The notes under the pieces were generated by a model. It saw only the letters and a program-made list of their open reading frames with translations, was not told the origin of the DNA and did not search any database. Positions 15,324 through 24,600 of a stretch of DNA of 27,594 nt are shown piece after piece. Position 1 is the first letter of the stretch. Every line of letters starts with the position of its first letter. The position numbers were made by a program, and so were the translations under genes. This stretch comes from Lachnospiraceae bacterium (GTDB lineage: Bacteria > Bacillota_A > Clostridia > Lachnospirales > Lachnospiraceae), in assembly GCA_004556565.1 (NCBI GenBank), contig SFGN01000032.1, forward strand, positions 1 through 27,594. Reading direction: 5' to 3'.

Positions 15324-17082
15324 AACCGGAAAAATCTATGGAATTAACGGACCTGTCATTTATTTGAAAGGAAACACAGGCTTTTCCATGTCTGAAATGG
15401 TATACGTGGGTAAGCAGAAGCTGGTCGGTGAGGTCATCGCACTGGATAAAGACCGGACAACCATCCAGGTATATGAAGAAACCTCGGGACTTCGCCCGGG
15501 TGAGGAAGTCACTGCATCGAGAAGTGCCGTGTCCGTAACACTTGCTCCCGGTATCCTGAATAATATTTTTGACGGCATTGAACGCCCGCTGGAGCGTATC
15601 GCAGAAACCGGCGGAGCCTATATCACAAGAGGTGTCAGCGTAGATTCGCTGGACCGCACAAAGAAATGGTCGGCGCACATAACTGTGTCTGAGGGCGATT
15701 ACCTGCACGGAGGCGATATCATTGCAGAAGTGCCTGAGACCCGTGCCATCCTTCATAAATGTATGGTGCCGCCGCAGATTGAAGGAACCGTTGTGTCCGT
15801 CGTGCCCGACGGAGAATATACCATCGACGAGCCGCTTGTGAAGCTGAAGCTCAGAAACGACACCATCAAAGAGCTGACAATGACACAGCACTGGCCGATC
15901 CGCACCGCGCGCCCTGTGCACAGCCGGTTCGCAGCTTCTGTTCCGCTTGTTACGGGCCAGCGTGTCATCGACACGATGTTCCCCATTGCCAAGGGCGGCA
16001 CTGCCGCTGTCCCGGGTGGATTCGGAACAGGAAAAACCATGACACAGCATCAGATCGCAAAATGGTCCGATGCGGACATCATCATTTATATAGGGTGCGG
16101 AGAACGTGGAAACGAGATGACACAGGTGCTGGAAGAATTCGGCGAACTGACCGACCCTCGCACCGGCAATCCTCTGATGGACCGTACCACGCTGATCGCC
16201 AACACTTCAAATATGCCTGTGGCTGCCCGTGAGGCAAGCATTTACACCGGGCTGACCCTCGCGGAATACTACCGCGATATGGGATATGATGTGGCTATCA
16301 TGGCGGACTCTACTTCCCGCTGGGCGGAAGCTCTGCGTGAGCTTTCCGGGCGTCTGGAAGAAATGCCTGCCGAGGAAGGCTTCCCTGCTTACCTTGCATC
16401 CCGGCTCTCCGGATTTTATGAACGTGCAGGCATGATGCACAACCTGAACGGAAGCGACGGATCGGTGACGATCATCGGAGCCGTATCACCTCAGGGCGGT
16501 GATTTCTCAGAGCCGGTGACACAGAACACCAAGCGTTTCGTAAGATGCTTCTGGGGGTTGGACAAGAGCCTTGCATACGCAAGACATTTCCCGGCGATCC
16601 ACTGGCTTACCAGCTACAGCGAATACCTGAATGACCTGTCGCCATGGCTTCAGGAACATGTTTCTCCGAAATTTGTGGATTACCGCAACCGGCTGATGGG
16701 ACTTCTTAATACCGAGAGCAGCCTGATGGAGATTGTAAAACTGATCGGAAGTGACGTACTTCCGGATGACCAGAAGCTGGTTCTTGAGATTGCCCGCGTT
16801 ATCCGTCTCGGATTCCTTCAGCAGAATGCTTTTCACCCGGATGACACCTGTGTCTCACTGGAAAAACAATTTTTGATGATGGACACCATTTTGTACCTCT
16901 ACAAAAAAGCCCGAGCCCTGGTTGCAATGGGGCATCCGATGTCCGTGCTGAAATCAGAAAACATCTTCGACCGGGTAATCGCTATCAAATACGATGTGCC
17001 GAATGACCGCCTTGACCTGTTCGAGCAGTACCATAAAGACATTGATACGTTCTATGACCGGGTTCTTGAGAAAAATGCATAA
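15316..17082 (+). CDS. ntpA: V-type ATPase catalytic subunit A (TTG start)
   Basis: 588 residues from a TTG at 15316, with AGGAGGTGA 8 bases upstream. This fits the family length (580-595); the longer ATG frame from 15283 would add 11 non-matching residues and lacks a site. It hydrolyses or makes ATP in the A3B3 head. The start KTGKIYGINGPVI is a normal beta-barrel. Walker A is GGFGTGKTMTQHQ near residue 230 (usually GPFGSGKT). The catalytic Glu lies in YIGCGERGNEMTQVLEEF, and Walker B is VAIMADSTSRWAEALRE. The SGSDGSVTIIGAVSP-like segment near residue 385 is present (here NGSDGS). The stop is 15 bp before subunit B. Confidence 0.97.
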   Translation: MLKTGKIYGINGPVIYLKGNTGFSMSEMVYVGKQKLVGEVIALDKDRTTIQVYEETSGLRPGEEVTASRSAVSVTLAPGILNNIFDGIERPLERIAETGGAYITRGVSVDSLDRTKKWSAHITVSEGDYLHGGDIIAEVPETRAILHKCMVPPQIEGTVVSVVPDGEYTIDEPLVKLKLRNDTIKELTMTQHWPIRTARPVHSRFAASVPLVTGQRVIDTMFPIAKGGTAAVPGGFGTGKTMTQHQIAKWSDADIIIYIGCGERGNEMTQVLEEFGELTDPRTGNPLMDRTTLIANTSNMPVAAREASIYTGLTLAEYYRDMGYDVAIMADSTSRWAEALRELSGRLEEMPAEEGFPAYLASRLSGFYERAGMMHNLNGSDGSVTIIGAVSPQGGDFSEPVTQNTKRFVRCFWGLDKSLAYARHFPAIHWLTSYSEYLNDLSPWLQEHVSPKFVDYRNRLMGLLNTESSLMEIVKLIGSDVLPDDQKLVLEIARVIRLGFLQQNAFHPDDTCVSLEKQFLMMDTILYLYKKARALVAMGHPMSVLKSENIFDRVIAIKYDVPNDRLDLFEQYHKDIDTFYDRVLEKNA

Positions 17083-17097
17083 GGAGGGAATGTAACC

Positions 17098-18483
17098 ATG
17101 TCGATTGAATATCTTGGACTGAGCAGCATTAACGGTCCTCTGATTGCGCTGGAAGGCGTTCAGGACGCTTTCTATGACGAAATTGTTGAATTTGTTGTAA
17201 ACGGCTCTGAGCATAAGCTTGGCCGTATCGTTGAAATTTATGAAGATAAAGCTATGATTCAGGTATTTGAAGGGTCTGAAAATATGTCCCTTGTCAATAC
17301 CCGGACACGTCTCACCGGACATCCGATGGAAATTGCACTTTCCCCGGACATTCTGGGAAGGACATTTGACGGAATCGGCCGCCCCATCGACGGCCTGGGT
17401 CCCATCAGTTCCGCTTTGAAGCGTGATGTGAACGGGCTTCCGCTGAATCCGGTAGAACGGGAATATCCGCGGAACTATATCCGCACCGGCATTTCCGCCA
17501 TCGACGGGCTGACGACTCTGATCCGCGGCCAGAAGCTGCCGATTTTTTCAGGAAACGGACTTCCCCATGATCAGCTTGCAGCTCAGATCGTCCGCCAGGC
17601 TTCCCTGGGTGACGATACTGACGAAGAATTTGCAATCGTTTTTGCCGCAATGGGCGTAAAACATGATGTCGCAGATTTCTTCCGCCGTACCTTTGAGGAA
17701 AGCGGTGTGTCAGACCATGTAACAATGTTTTTGAACCTGGCTAATGACCCGGTGGTCGAACGTCTGATTACTCCGAAGGTGGCTCTGACTGCCGCCGAAT
17801 ATCTGGCATTTGAGTTAAATATGCACATTCTGGTTATTTTAACAGATATGACCTCCTTCGCGGAAGCCATGAGAGAAGTCTCCTCATCCAGAGGAGAAAT
17901 CCCAAGCAGGAAAGGATTTCCGGGCTACCTGTACAGTGAGCTTGCCACGCTTTATGAACGTGCAGGCATTGTGAAAGGTGTAAAGGGTTCGGTCACACAG
18001 CTTCCGATCCTCACTATGCCGAATGACGATATCACTCACCCCATCCCGGACCTGACCGGTTACATCACGGAAGGTCAGATCGTACTTGACCGGGGACTTC
18101 ACGGACAGTCGATCTACCCACCGATTAACATTTTGCCGTCCCTTTCACGTCTGATGAAAGACGGTATCGGCGAAGGCTATACAAGGGAAGATCATCAGGA
18201 TCTTGCCAACCAGCTTTTCTCCGCTTACGCAAAAGTCGGAGAAGCACGCAACCTGGCATCTGTTATCGGCGAAGATGAGCTTTCCCCGCTGGATAAAAAA
18301 TATCTGGAATTTGGAAAAGCGTTCGAAAACCGTTACATCGGCCAGGGGCTGCTTGAGAACCGTAGCATGGAAGATACCTTGAATCTTGGCTGGGAGCTGC
18401 TTGGTATGCTGCCGAGAGAAGAGCTTGACCGTGTAAATACAAAGATACTGGATAAGTATTATAAACCAACTGAAGCCAAATGA
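17098..18483 (+). CDS. ntpB: V-type ATPase subunit B
   Basis: 461 residues, the normal length. Subunit B alternates with A in the head and carries non-catalytic nucleotide or regulatory sites. The barrel starts with YLGLSSINGPLIALEGV. The place of Walker A is SGNGLPHDQLAAQIVRQ, the degenerate loop typical of this family, near residue 155. LVILTDMTSFAEAMREVSSSRGEIPSRKGFPGYLYSEL and LTMPNDDITHPIPDLTGYITEGQI are diagnostic. A ribosome site GGAGGG lies about 8 bases upstream of the ATG. The next gene starts 21 bp after its stop. Confidence 0.97.
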   Translation: MSIEYLGLSSINGPLIALEGVQDAFYDEIVEFVVNGSEHKLGRIVEIYEDKAMIQVFEGSENMSLVNTRTRLTGHPMEIALSPDILGRTFDGIGRPIDGLGPISSALKRDVNGLPLNPVEREYPRNYIRTGISAIDGLTTLIRGQKLPIFSGNGLPHDQLAAQIVRQASLGDDTDEEFAIVFAAMGVKHDVADFFRRTFEESGVSDHVTMFLNLANDPVVERLITPKVALTAAEYLAFELNMHILVILTDMTSFAEAMREVSSSRGEIPSRKGFPGYLYSELATLYERAGIVKGVKGSVTQLPILTMPNDDITHPIPDLTGYITEGQIVLDRGLHGQSIYPPINILPSLSRLMKDGIGEGYTREDHQDLANQLFSAYAKVGEARNLASVIGEDELSPLDKKYLEFGKAFENRYIGQGLLENRSMEDTLNLGWELLGMLPREELDRVNTKILDKYYKPTEAK

Positions 18484-18504
18484 TAATCCGGAAGGAGGGA
18501 TTTC

Positions 18505-19122
18505 ATGGATCCGCGAACCTTTCCCACCAAGGGAAATCTTATACTTGCAAAAAATTCCCTTGCCCTTGCAAAGCAGGGATATGAATTGATGGATAAAAAG
18601 CGGAACATCCTGATACGGGAACTGATGGACCTGATCGATGAGGCCAAGGATATCCAGGATGAGATTGACTCTACCTTTACTTATGCTTATCAGTGCCTGC
18701 AGCGTGCGAATATTGAGCACGGGATCAGCAAGGTGTCACAGCTTTCCTACACGGTCCCGATTGAAGATTCCATTGTTATCCAGACAAGGAGCATCATGGG
18801 GACAGAGATCCCCCATGTGAAATATACACCTGCCAACCAGATGCCGACCTATTCCTTTTTCACTACTCAGGAATCCATTGACCGGGCGGTCAAAGCATTC
18901 CAGAAAGTAAAAGACCTGACTGTGAAGCTGTCCGCCGTGGAAAATGCGGCATACCGGCTGGCGACAAACATCAAAAAAACGCAGAAGCGTGCCAATGCCC
19001 TGCAGAATATCACGATTCCTATGTATACGGACCTTGTGAAGAATATCACCAATGCTCTAGAAGAAAAAGACCGTGAAGAATTCACACGTCTCAAAGTCAT
19101 CAAAAAAATGCAGACCGAATAA
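18505..19122 (+). CDS. ntpD: V-type ATPase subunit D
   Basis: 205 residues. Subunit D is the central rotor shaft, the counterpart of the gamma subunit. The family signature is the long coiled coil starting FPTKGNLILAKNSLALAKQGYELMDKKRNIL, then a middle region, and the C-terminal helix with SAVENAAYRLATNIKKTQKRANALQNITIP, both clearly present. The ribosome site GGAAGGAGGG is 6 bases before the ATG. It is the last gene of the operon, followed by two tandem terminators. Confidence 0.95.
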   Translation: MDPRTFPTKGNLILAKNSLALAKQGYELMDKKRNILIRELMDLIDEAKDIQDEIDSTFTYAYQCLQRANIEHGISKVSQLSYTVPIEDSIVIQTRSIMGTEIPHVKYTPANQMPTYSFFTTQESIDRAVKAFQKVKDLTVKLSAVENAAYRLATNIKKTQKRANALQNITIPMYTDLVKNITNALEEKDREEFTRLKVIKKMQTE

Positions 19123-19132
19123 AAAGAGTAAT

Positions 19133-19151
19133 CTGCCGACGGCAGTTTTTT
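19133..19151 (+). terminator. First terminator of the V-ATPase operon
   Basis: Stem CTGCC-GAC-GGCAG (19133-19145) followed directly by six Ts, 11 bp after the subunit D stop. On the opposite strand the same stem is followed by a T-run after 7 bases, so it may also end the radical SAM transcript arriving from the right. Confidence 0.75.
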
Positions 19152-19172
19152 CTATATGCCTGCAATGACAAG

Positions 19173-19222
19173 CCCCTGCAGAGAGACCGGTTGTATGCGC
19201 TCTCTTTGCAGGGGAATTTTTT
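19173..19222 (+). terminator. Second terminator of the V-ATPase operon
   Basis: Stem CCCCTGCAGAGAGA (19173-19186) with TCTCTTTGCAGGGG (19201-19214), one G-T pair, then AATTTTTT. Its T-run touches the stop codon of the convergent radical SAM gene at 19221. Confidence 0.8.
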
Positions 19223-20342
19223 ACCCGTTTGCCGATAACTGTACATGCAGAAACTCCTGATAATAATTTGCTGCTGCCGCATTCATACGGCACAGATATT
19301 CCGGTCTTCCATCTGTCGTGCCGCATTCATTGTTTACCATAGCGATACAAGGATGGCAGATGCTGAAATTCGGGCAATTGGTACATACAGGAGAATATCT
19401 GACGGCATTTGTCTGCTCCACGATTTCTTTCCATGCTTCTGCAAATGTCCTTTTTTCCATCGGCAGGCTTGCAGAAGAATACATACCGCAGTTGCTGATA
19501 TTTCCCTGCCAGTCCAGCCAGAAAGTACAACGCCCGGCTCTGCAGTGCATCTGTTGCGGCTCTTTCTCTTTTTGTCTCTCCAGCATTTCCTCCGTAACCG
19601 GGACAAATCTGCTGAAACGCCGGGCCTGTTTTTTGAACCACAGGAAGTCAGTCTGAAGCCAGTCTGCTTTCACTCTTACAAATCCCGCTTCTTCCGGCGT
19701 GAGACGTTCATTTTTCCCCACCATATCAGCATCCCGCCTCACAGGAGGAAACATGTAAGACGCCACCTGGATGGGACTTTCCATTTGTTTTGCGTAACGG
19801 ATAATGTCCTCAAGTTCATCTACATTCTGTGGTGTGATACTTGTGTTGAACTTAACCGGAACCCCATATAATTTCAGCCATTCTACCGCATGGTGTACCC
19901 GGCAGAATGCATCTGCGTCCCCGCACAGCTCCTGATAGCTTTTTTCGCTTCCGCCATAAAGAGTGATATTAATACGAACCGGCTTGTGCCTGCCAAGCCA
20001 TTTTGCCATCGCTTCATCAATCATCGTCCCATTAGAATTAATCGTAACCTGAAGCCCCATTTCCTGCATTCCTGCCATAATGTCCTGAAAATCCGGCCGC
20101 AAAAACGGCTCGCCCCCTGTCAGCAGCGGGTTCAGAAGCCCTTCCTCTTTTGCCTGTAAAGCCCATTCAAGCCATTGTCCGGCCGGTATCAGCCCCCCTG
20201 CCGCCTGAACGTCGGCCGCACTTTTCCGCACATAACACATTTTACACCGCAGATTGCACAGCGGAAGCAGTTCAAACGCACCTGACAGCGGCACTCTCAT
20301 AGAAGCCGATCTGCTCCATAAACGGTCAGTAATTTTCACCAT
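19221..20342 (-). CDS. Radical SAM/SPASM peptide-modifying enzyme
   Basis: 373 residues from the ATG at 20342. A GAGGGGTGA ribosome site lies 6-9 bases upstream; an in-frame TTG at 20348 is too close to it. The radical SAM motif is C-x3-C-x2-C in LLPLCNLRCKMCYVRK near residue 30, with LLTGGEPFLRPDF and TINSNGTMID following. The C-terminal SPASM domain has HCRAGRCTFWLDWQGNISNCG and then CTNCPNFSICHPC, with later Cys in NNECG and YLCRMN, enough for two auxiliary 4Fe-4S clusters. Such enzymes install thioether or carbon crosslinks or epimerise residues in ribosomal peptides. The start lies inside the last codons of the kinase-like gene, so translation is coupled. The likely substrates are the two small peptides encoded upstream in this locus. 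The type of modification cannot be read from the sequence. Confidence 0.88.
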   Translation of the reverse strand: MVKITDRLWSRSASMRVPLSGAFELLPLCNLRCKMCYVRKSAADVQAAGGLIPAGQWLEWALQAKEEGLLNPLLTGGEPFLRPDFQDIMAGMQEMGLQVTINSNGTMIDEAMAKWLGRHKPVRINITLYGGSEKSYQELCGDADAFCRVHHAVEWLKLYGVPVKFNTSITPQNVDELEDIIRYAKQMESPIQVASYMFPPVRRDADMVGKNERLTPEEAGFVRVKADWLQTDFLWFKKQARRFSRFVPVTEEMLERQKEKEPQQMHCRAGRCTFWLDWQGNISNCGMYSSASLPMEKRTFAEAWKEIVEQTNAVRYSPVCTNCPNFSICHPCIAMVNNECGTTDGRPEYLCRMNAAAANYYQEFLHVQLSANG

Positions 20343-21213
20343 TTTCAATCACCCCTCTTCTCTGTAATTCTTCTTCCAGTATCTTTACCGCACTCTCATC
20401 ACATGTACAGGAGAAAAGAAACACCGGAATATCAGCAAATATTTGTAACAGAAGCTCCACTGCTTTTGTCCGTGCTTCCGGATTCCAACAATCCAGTACC
20501 ATCTGCGGCATAAGGCCGGCCAATGCCTTTGCGGCCGTAAGTTTTATTATTTGATTTTCTGCGCCCTGTTTCAGAAGGACAATACACCCCAAAGTGTGTA
20601 CTTTGCCGCTTCTTACCGGCTCGCTGCCGTCAGCCGGATATCCATAAGTACGCCAGGCCCCCTCTGTCTTGTGCACCAGCGTCCTGTCACTGCAGATAAT
20701 TTCTGCGTTTCGATATTTTTCCCAAAGCTTTGCCTGTGTCGTTTTCCCCGTACCGGACGGAGCTGAAAATAAAATTCCTTTACCGTCAACTGCGATTTGT
20801 GCAGCATGAAAAAACAAGATATTTTTAGCGAGAAAAATCTCCCTCATAGGCAGCATCCTGAATATCGTCCCCGCTTGACGGAACGGTCGGCGCAATACGC
20901 CCTCATTAATTGTACATACAATCCTTGTGCATTCACATGTGTAAACAGAGCAGGCAATTGTGCCCGCCCTGCCGCCGCGCGTGACACAATATCGCTGCCC
21001 GTTTTGTCTGTAATATCTGCAGATCAAATCTTCTCCCAACGGTTCCGTCTCCGGCAGCCGTACATTCTCCCAGTCCCTTTTGACCAAAATTGTTATTTCT
21101 TCTGCCTCATCTTCATCGTGAACAAGAAACGGAAGCAGCTCAGCATGTATCTCCATATCCCGATCTGACAGAAATAATAACACGACGCCTCCCAGTTTAA
21201 TTTTCAGTCTCAT
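20326..21213 (-). CDS. HPr-kinase-like protein (peptide maturation kinase candidate)
   Basis: 295 residues from the ATG at 21213, which has AAGGAG 5 bases upstream. The C-terminal half has an HprK-type nucleotide-binding fold: FFHAAQIAVDGKG, then Walker A FSAPSGTGKTTQAKLWEK near residue 165, ICSDRTLV with the Asp expected to act as base, YGYPADGSEPV, and a following LGCIVLLKQG strand. The N-terminal ~120 residues are unrelated to HprK and not recognised. Proteins of this kind occur in peptide-maturation loci, and some lasso-peptide kinases of this fold phosphorylate the C-terminal serine of their precursor. Genuine HPr kinases are longer, have a distinct N-domain, and control carbon catabolism. 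The gene overlaps the radical SAM gene by 17 bp and follows the first peptide gene. A kinase role here is inference. Confidence 0.8.
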   Translation of the reverse strand: MRLKIKLGGVVLLFLSDRDMEIHAELLPFLVHDEDEAEEITILVKRDWENVRLPETEPLGEDLICRYYRQNGQRYCVTRGGRAGTIACSVYTCECTRIVCTINEGVLRRPFRQAGTIFRMLPMREIFLAKNILFFHAAQIAVDGKGILFSAPSGTGKTTQAKLWEKYRNAEIICSDRTLVHKTEGAWRTYGYPADGSEPVRSGKVHTLGCIVLLKQGAENQIIKLTAAKALAGLMPQMVLDCWNPEARTKAVELLLQIFADIPVFLFSCTCDESAVKILEEELQRRGVIENGENY

Positions 21214-21404
21214 ATATCTCCTTTTTATGTGCCTCATTACGCAAGACGCCTCTCCGGGCTTCTGCCCGGTCTCATTGCGATGAAACGAACATTCCCCCGC
21301 TTCAGGTGCTCAAGGTCCGAAACGGAGGAATGCCGGTTATGTGTTCAAAATATTAGAAAAGGTCTGATTTATTCTTTGAAGCCCTATGGGACTTCTCTGT
21401 ACGT
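21214..21404 (-). other. Structured gap between peptide gene and enzyme genes
   Basis: 191 bases without a credible ORF. It contains a hairpin with perfect stem CCGGGC-TTCT-GCCCGG (21254-21269), flanked by CGCAA (21240-21244) and TTGCG (21275-21279), which extend the pairing with an internal loop. No T-run follows on the minus strand. Such structures downstream of small peptide genes often lower or stabilise expression relative to the enzyme genes, which is inference. Confidence 0.45.
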
Positions 21405-21662
21405 TTATGATGTCCAGTACCCATAATCGCTTCCCGTAGTGTAACAATCACAATTAGTGTCTTCATAAAATTGGACATTATAAATCGCTTCTCGATTCAA
21501 AGAATAGGTTGCTGTACTAAAGGGATCCTTATAATTCTCACATTCTTCATGGTTTCCTATTGCAGGACCATTACTAACTACGATCCCGCAGTTGCTTGCA
21601 ATATTTGCATCCAGCTCGTAACGTTCTACTTCCAATAAAGGAGCTTCATATCTTTTCTTCAT
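21405..21662 (-). CDS. Putative modified-peptide precursor 1
   Basis: 85 residues from the ATG at 21662, with a GGGGGG ribosome site about 8 bases upstream; an ATG at 21683 has none. The N-terminus MKKRYEAPLLEVERYELDA looks like a conserved leader. After IASNCG comes a polar part with four Cys in all (NCG, EECEN, and two in TNCDCY) and many Tyr and aromatic residues, ending in GSDYGYWTS with C-terminal Ser. No signal peptide. It lies 30 bp after the large secreted protein and before the kinase-like and radical SAM genes, and shares its leader pattern with the small peptide at 25887-26063. The most likely role is substrate of the modifying enzymes. An alternative is a small partner of the large protein. 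I do not recognise a named family. Confidence 0.65.
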   Translation of the reverse strand: MKKRYEAPLLEVERYELDANIASNCGIVVSNGPAIGNHEECENYKDPFSTATYSLNREAIYNVQFYEDTNCDCYTTGSDYGYWTS

Positions 21663-21692
21663 TCCTGTATCCCCCCATTCCATTTACTATTC

Positions 21693-24600
21693 TCAATTTT
21701 CATCACCGGAAACCTCTATATCTTCCTGTTCAACAATTGTAAATTCAACATTTCCCGTAACTTTAATGTTAGTAACGGAAATCAGGTTGCTTGTTGCCAA
21801 AACATCGATTGTCGCTGTTTTTACGCCGTCCTCATCAGTTGTAATCGTTGCGAAGCCGGAAATTTCATAGTAACAGTCGGCTGCATTATTAATATTTACA
21901 GGATTGCCGTTGATACTTACAGTACCGCTTCCTGTCGGAGCTTTTATTCCCAGATAAAGCTTGTTGCTGTTGGCGTCCCATTCACGCAGTGAAAATCTGA
22001 TTGACTGACCGTTGTTCAAATAAACTTCTTCCTTTGGTCCGTTACTCTTATATTCTTCGGCACTTTTAATTTCCCCATTCGTATCTGTAAACACAACAAA
22101 ATTAGTTCCGTCCCAGCTCAGTGTTCCGTCCTCTGTCTCAATACATGATTCTTTCAGTATTTTCTGGCGCAGAGTAGCAAATGTCATATGCGCCTCCCCG
22201 TCGGCAGCATAGGCAGCAGTTCCGACATTATAGTTCAGATCTGTTGTATCCAGAGGATTTACCACCCGTATACCGTCAAGCCAGAAGCAGCCGCCAAAAT
22301 TACCATATTTTTTTGCCACTGTAACCGTAACGGTATAGATTCCGTAATTATCCGCCTCCCATGTAAAAACAGGAATATTATATAAAGTCATCTCATCATC
22401 ATTCGTTCTATACCTGGTGTCACGGAACGCTGAATATACCTGATTGCCGTCAGCATCTTTTATGATGATCCTCATATAGCCGCTGTTATTTGCCGTTCTT
22501 GCAAAGAAGCTCGTGCCCCATCCCGTGAATGTATAGCTGAAGGATGCACTTGAATATTGTGTATTCACAAACATACTTGTTCCGTTGCTGTCCTGCCCGT
22601 CATTTTTATAGGCAATGTCTGAACCATACGGACTGTCATCTGCAGTTCCGACAACTCCCGGCTCCTGCGGATCTGTCTGAGCTGTGCCCTGAAGCGTCCA
22701 GCCGTCAGAATAAGTCACAAGCCCCTCCATATTTTCTTCATAATACATGGTAGTGGCAGGAATGATATAAACATTTCCCGTTGCTTCCACAGTTTCTCCC
22801 ATAGTACCTGTGACACAGGCAGTATAAGTGAGGACCTCAATTTCCGTAAGCTGCTTATTCAACTTATAAGTAATCTTCCCTGACGCATCAAACACTGTTG
22901 CCCCATACCGTGCACCTTCAACTTCTGTCAGAGCGACAGAACCACCTTTCCAGATATCGTTGCTCAGGACATTAATCTCAACCGGCAGACCATAATCAAT
23001 AACGATTTTGTCATCTGACGGCATAATTCCCGGATTCGGAATATCCGCATTCAGATAATTCTCACAGACAAACTGAATAGAATCGCCCGCCTCATCGCCA
23101 TCCATAACCTGGACTTCCGCACTTTGGATATTCTGTGTGCCTTCACTTACAGTAATTTCTGTTTTCGGAATCTGCGATGCCTTTGAACAAGGAACAGCAT
23201 CCACAACATATCCATCGGCTGCCTCCCCACTGTAAGTGTACTCTGTTCTCGTAAATCCGGCCTTCGGATCTTCAACCACCTGATAGGAGTTATTGTTGAT
23301 AATTCCGACAAACCGCGCCATCTGACCCGCCCTCAATGTGAAATGCCCGTTAGAATCCGTGGACGGAGTGGCTATTGTCTGCCCGTTGGCATTTATAAGA
23401 TTATAATTCATATCCGCTACCGGATCTCCGTCTTTTAAAAGCGTAAATCCAAAATCTACATTATCCACCTGTGCCTGTTCGGCAGAAGTCAGCGGAGATA
23501 CCACACCTTCATCTGTTACTGACTTTGATGCCAGTTTCTGAACAGAGACAGAGTCCTCAATATAAAGATTGAATCTGATTTTACAGTTTGATGCCCCCGC
23601 ACCACGTTCCAGATAGAAAATCGTAAGTTCGTGACTGTCTGCTGCTGCAAATGTTTCTCTCGTCTTGTTCAGCACCCCTGTTGTGCCTTTAACTTCATCG
23701 TTAAAAATCGTCCCGCTCATGAAAGCATTGATCATGTCTCCGCAAGCTGTTCCATTCGGTTTTGTTATCTTCCATGTATTATTCGCAAAATCCAGTTCAC
23801 CATTTATTGAATTACGGATTCCTCCCAGATCCAGCACCAGCTGTCCGTCAATAAATACCCATACATCGTCATCACCTGAAAACTCAAATTTGATCGGTTG
23901 GGATTCATTATTATTAGGGTCTACTCTTCCGTTAGTGCTCATTGTAAACGGTATTGTCGCACTCATACCGAAGAAATAATCTGCTGTTGTGGGTGTCACA
24001 GTGGCAGAAGCGTTAAACGGATACCAGCCATATGTCCTCCCGTCTGCCACATTCAGTCCATCATTATTCTGTGGGGTTTCTGAATAATAAAGGTTTGTGT
24101 TGCTTTCGGGTGTCCCGGACGTCCCTTGTTCTGCATCTGTATAATAATATGCACCGAAACTGTCCGCATCAAAGGTGTAATAACCATCTTCGTAGCAAAA
24201 CGGCAGGCCCACGTTCGTGTAAATATCCTTTACCGAAGCGTCCGAATTAAATATGCCGCCGTCCGGATATCTAAACACCAGATTTTTTCCCGCATCCAGC
24301 TGCGGCTCTGCCAGACCGCTGTAGGTCCGGTATCCGTCACTGCCATTCAGATTTCCGGTCCATTTATTCCAGTCTGCATATTCTAACGCCTGTGTTTGAA
24401 CAGATGTCAGCTTCTCATTGCCGGAATCATCCACTTTATAAAGCTGAAATGCATTTCCCGAATCATTATTCTCACCATAGCCGCCGAATATTTGTACATC
24501 CGGGCCGCCCCACTGGCATAAATAATAGCTGCCGCATCTCAGCTGCACACAATAAGCATTTGATATATCTCCAATTTGCCCCCCGCCATAAGGGAGAATA

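Noticed and set aside
15298..16050. Long antisense frame opposite subunit A (about 250 codons)
   Set aside because: It is a shadow of the GC-biased third positions of the catalytic subunit gene; composition is not protein-like and there is no ribosome site.
20326..21213. Genuine HPr(Ser) kinase/phosphorylase HprK of carbon control
   Set aside because: The N-terminal domain does not match HprK, the gene overlaps a SPASM radical SAM gene, and its context is a peptide locus.
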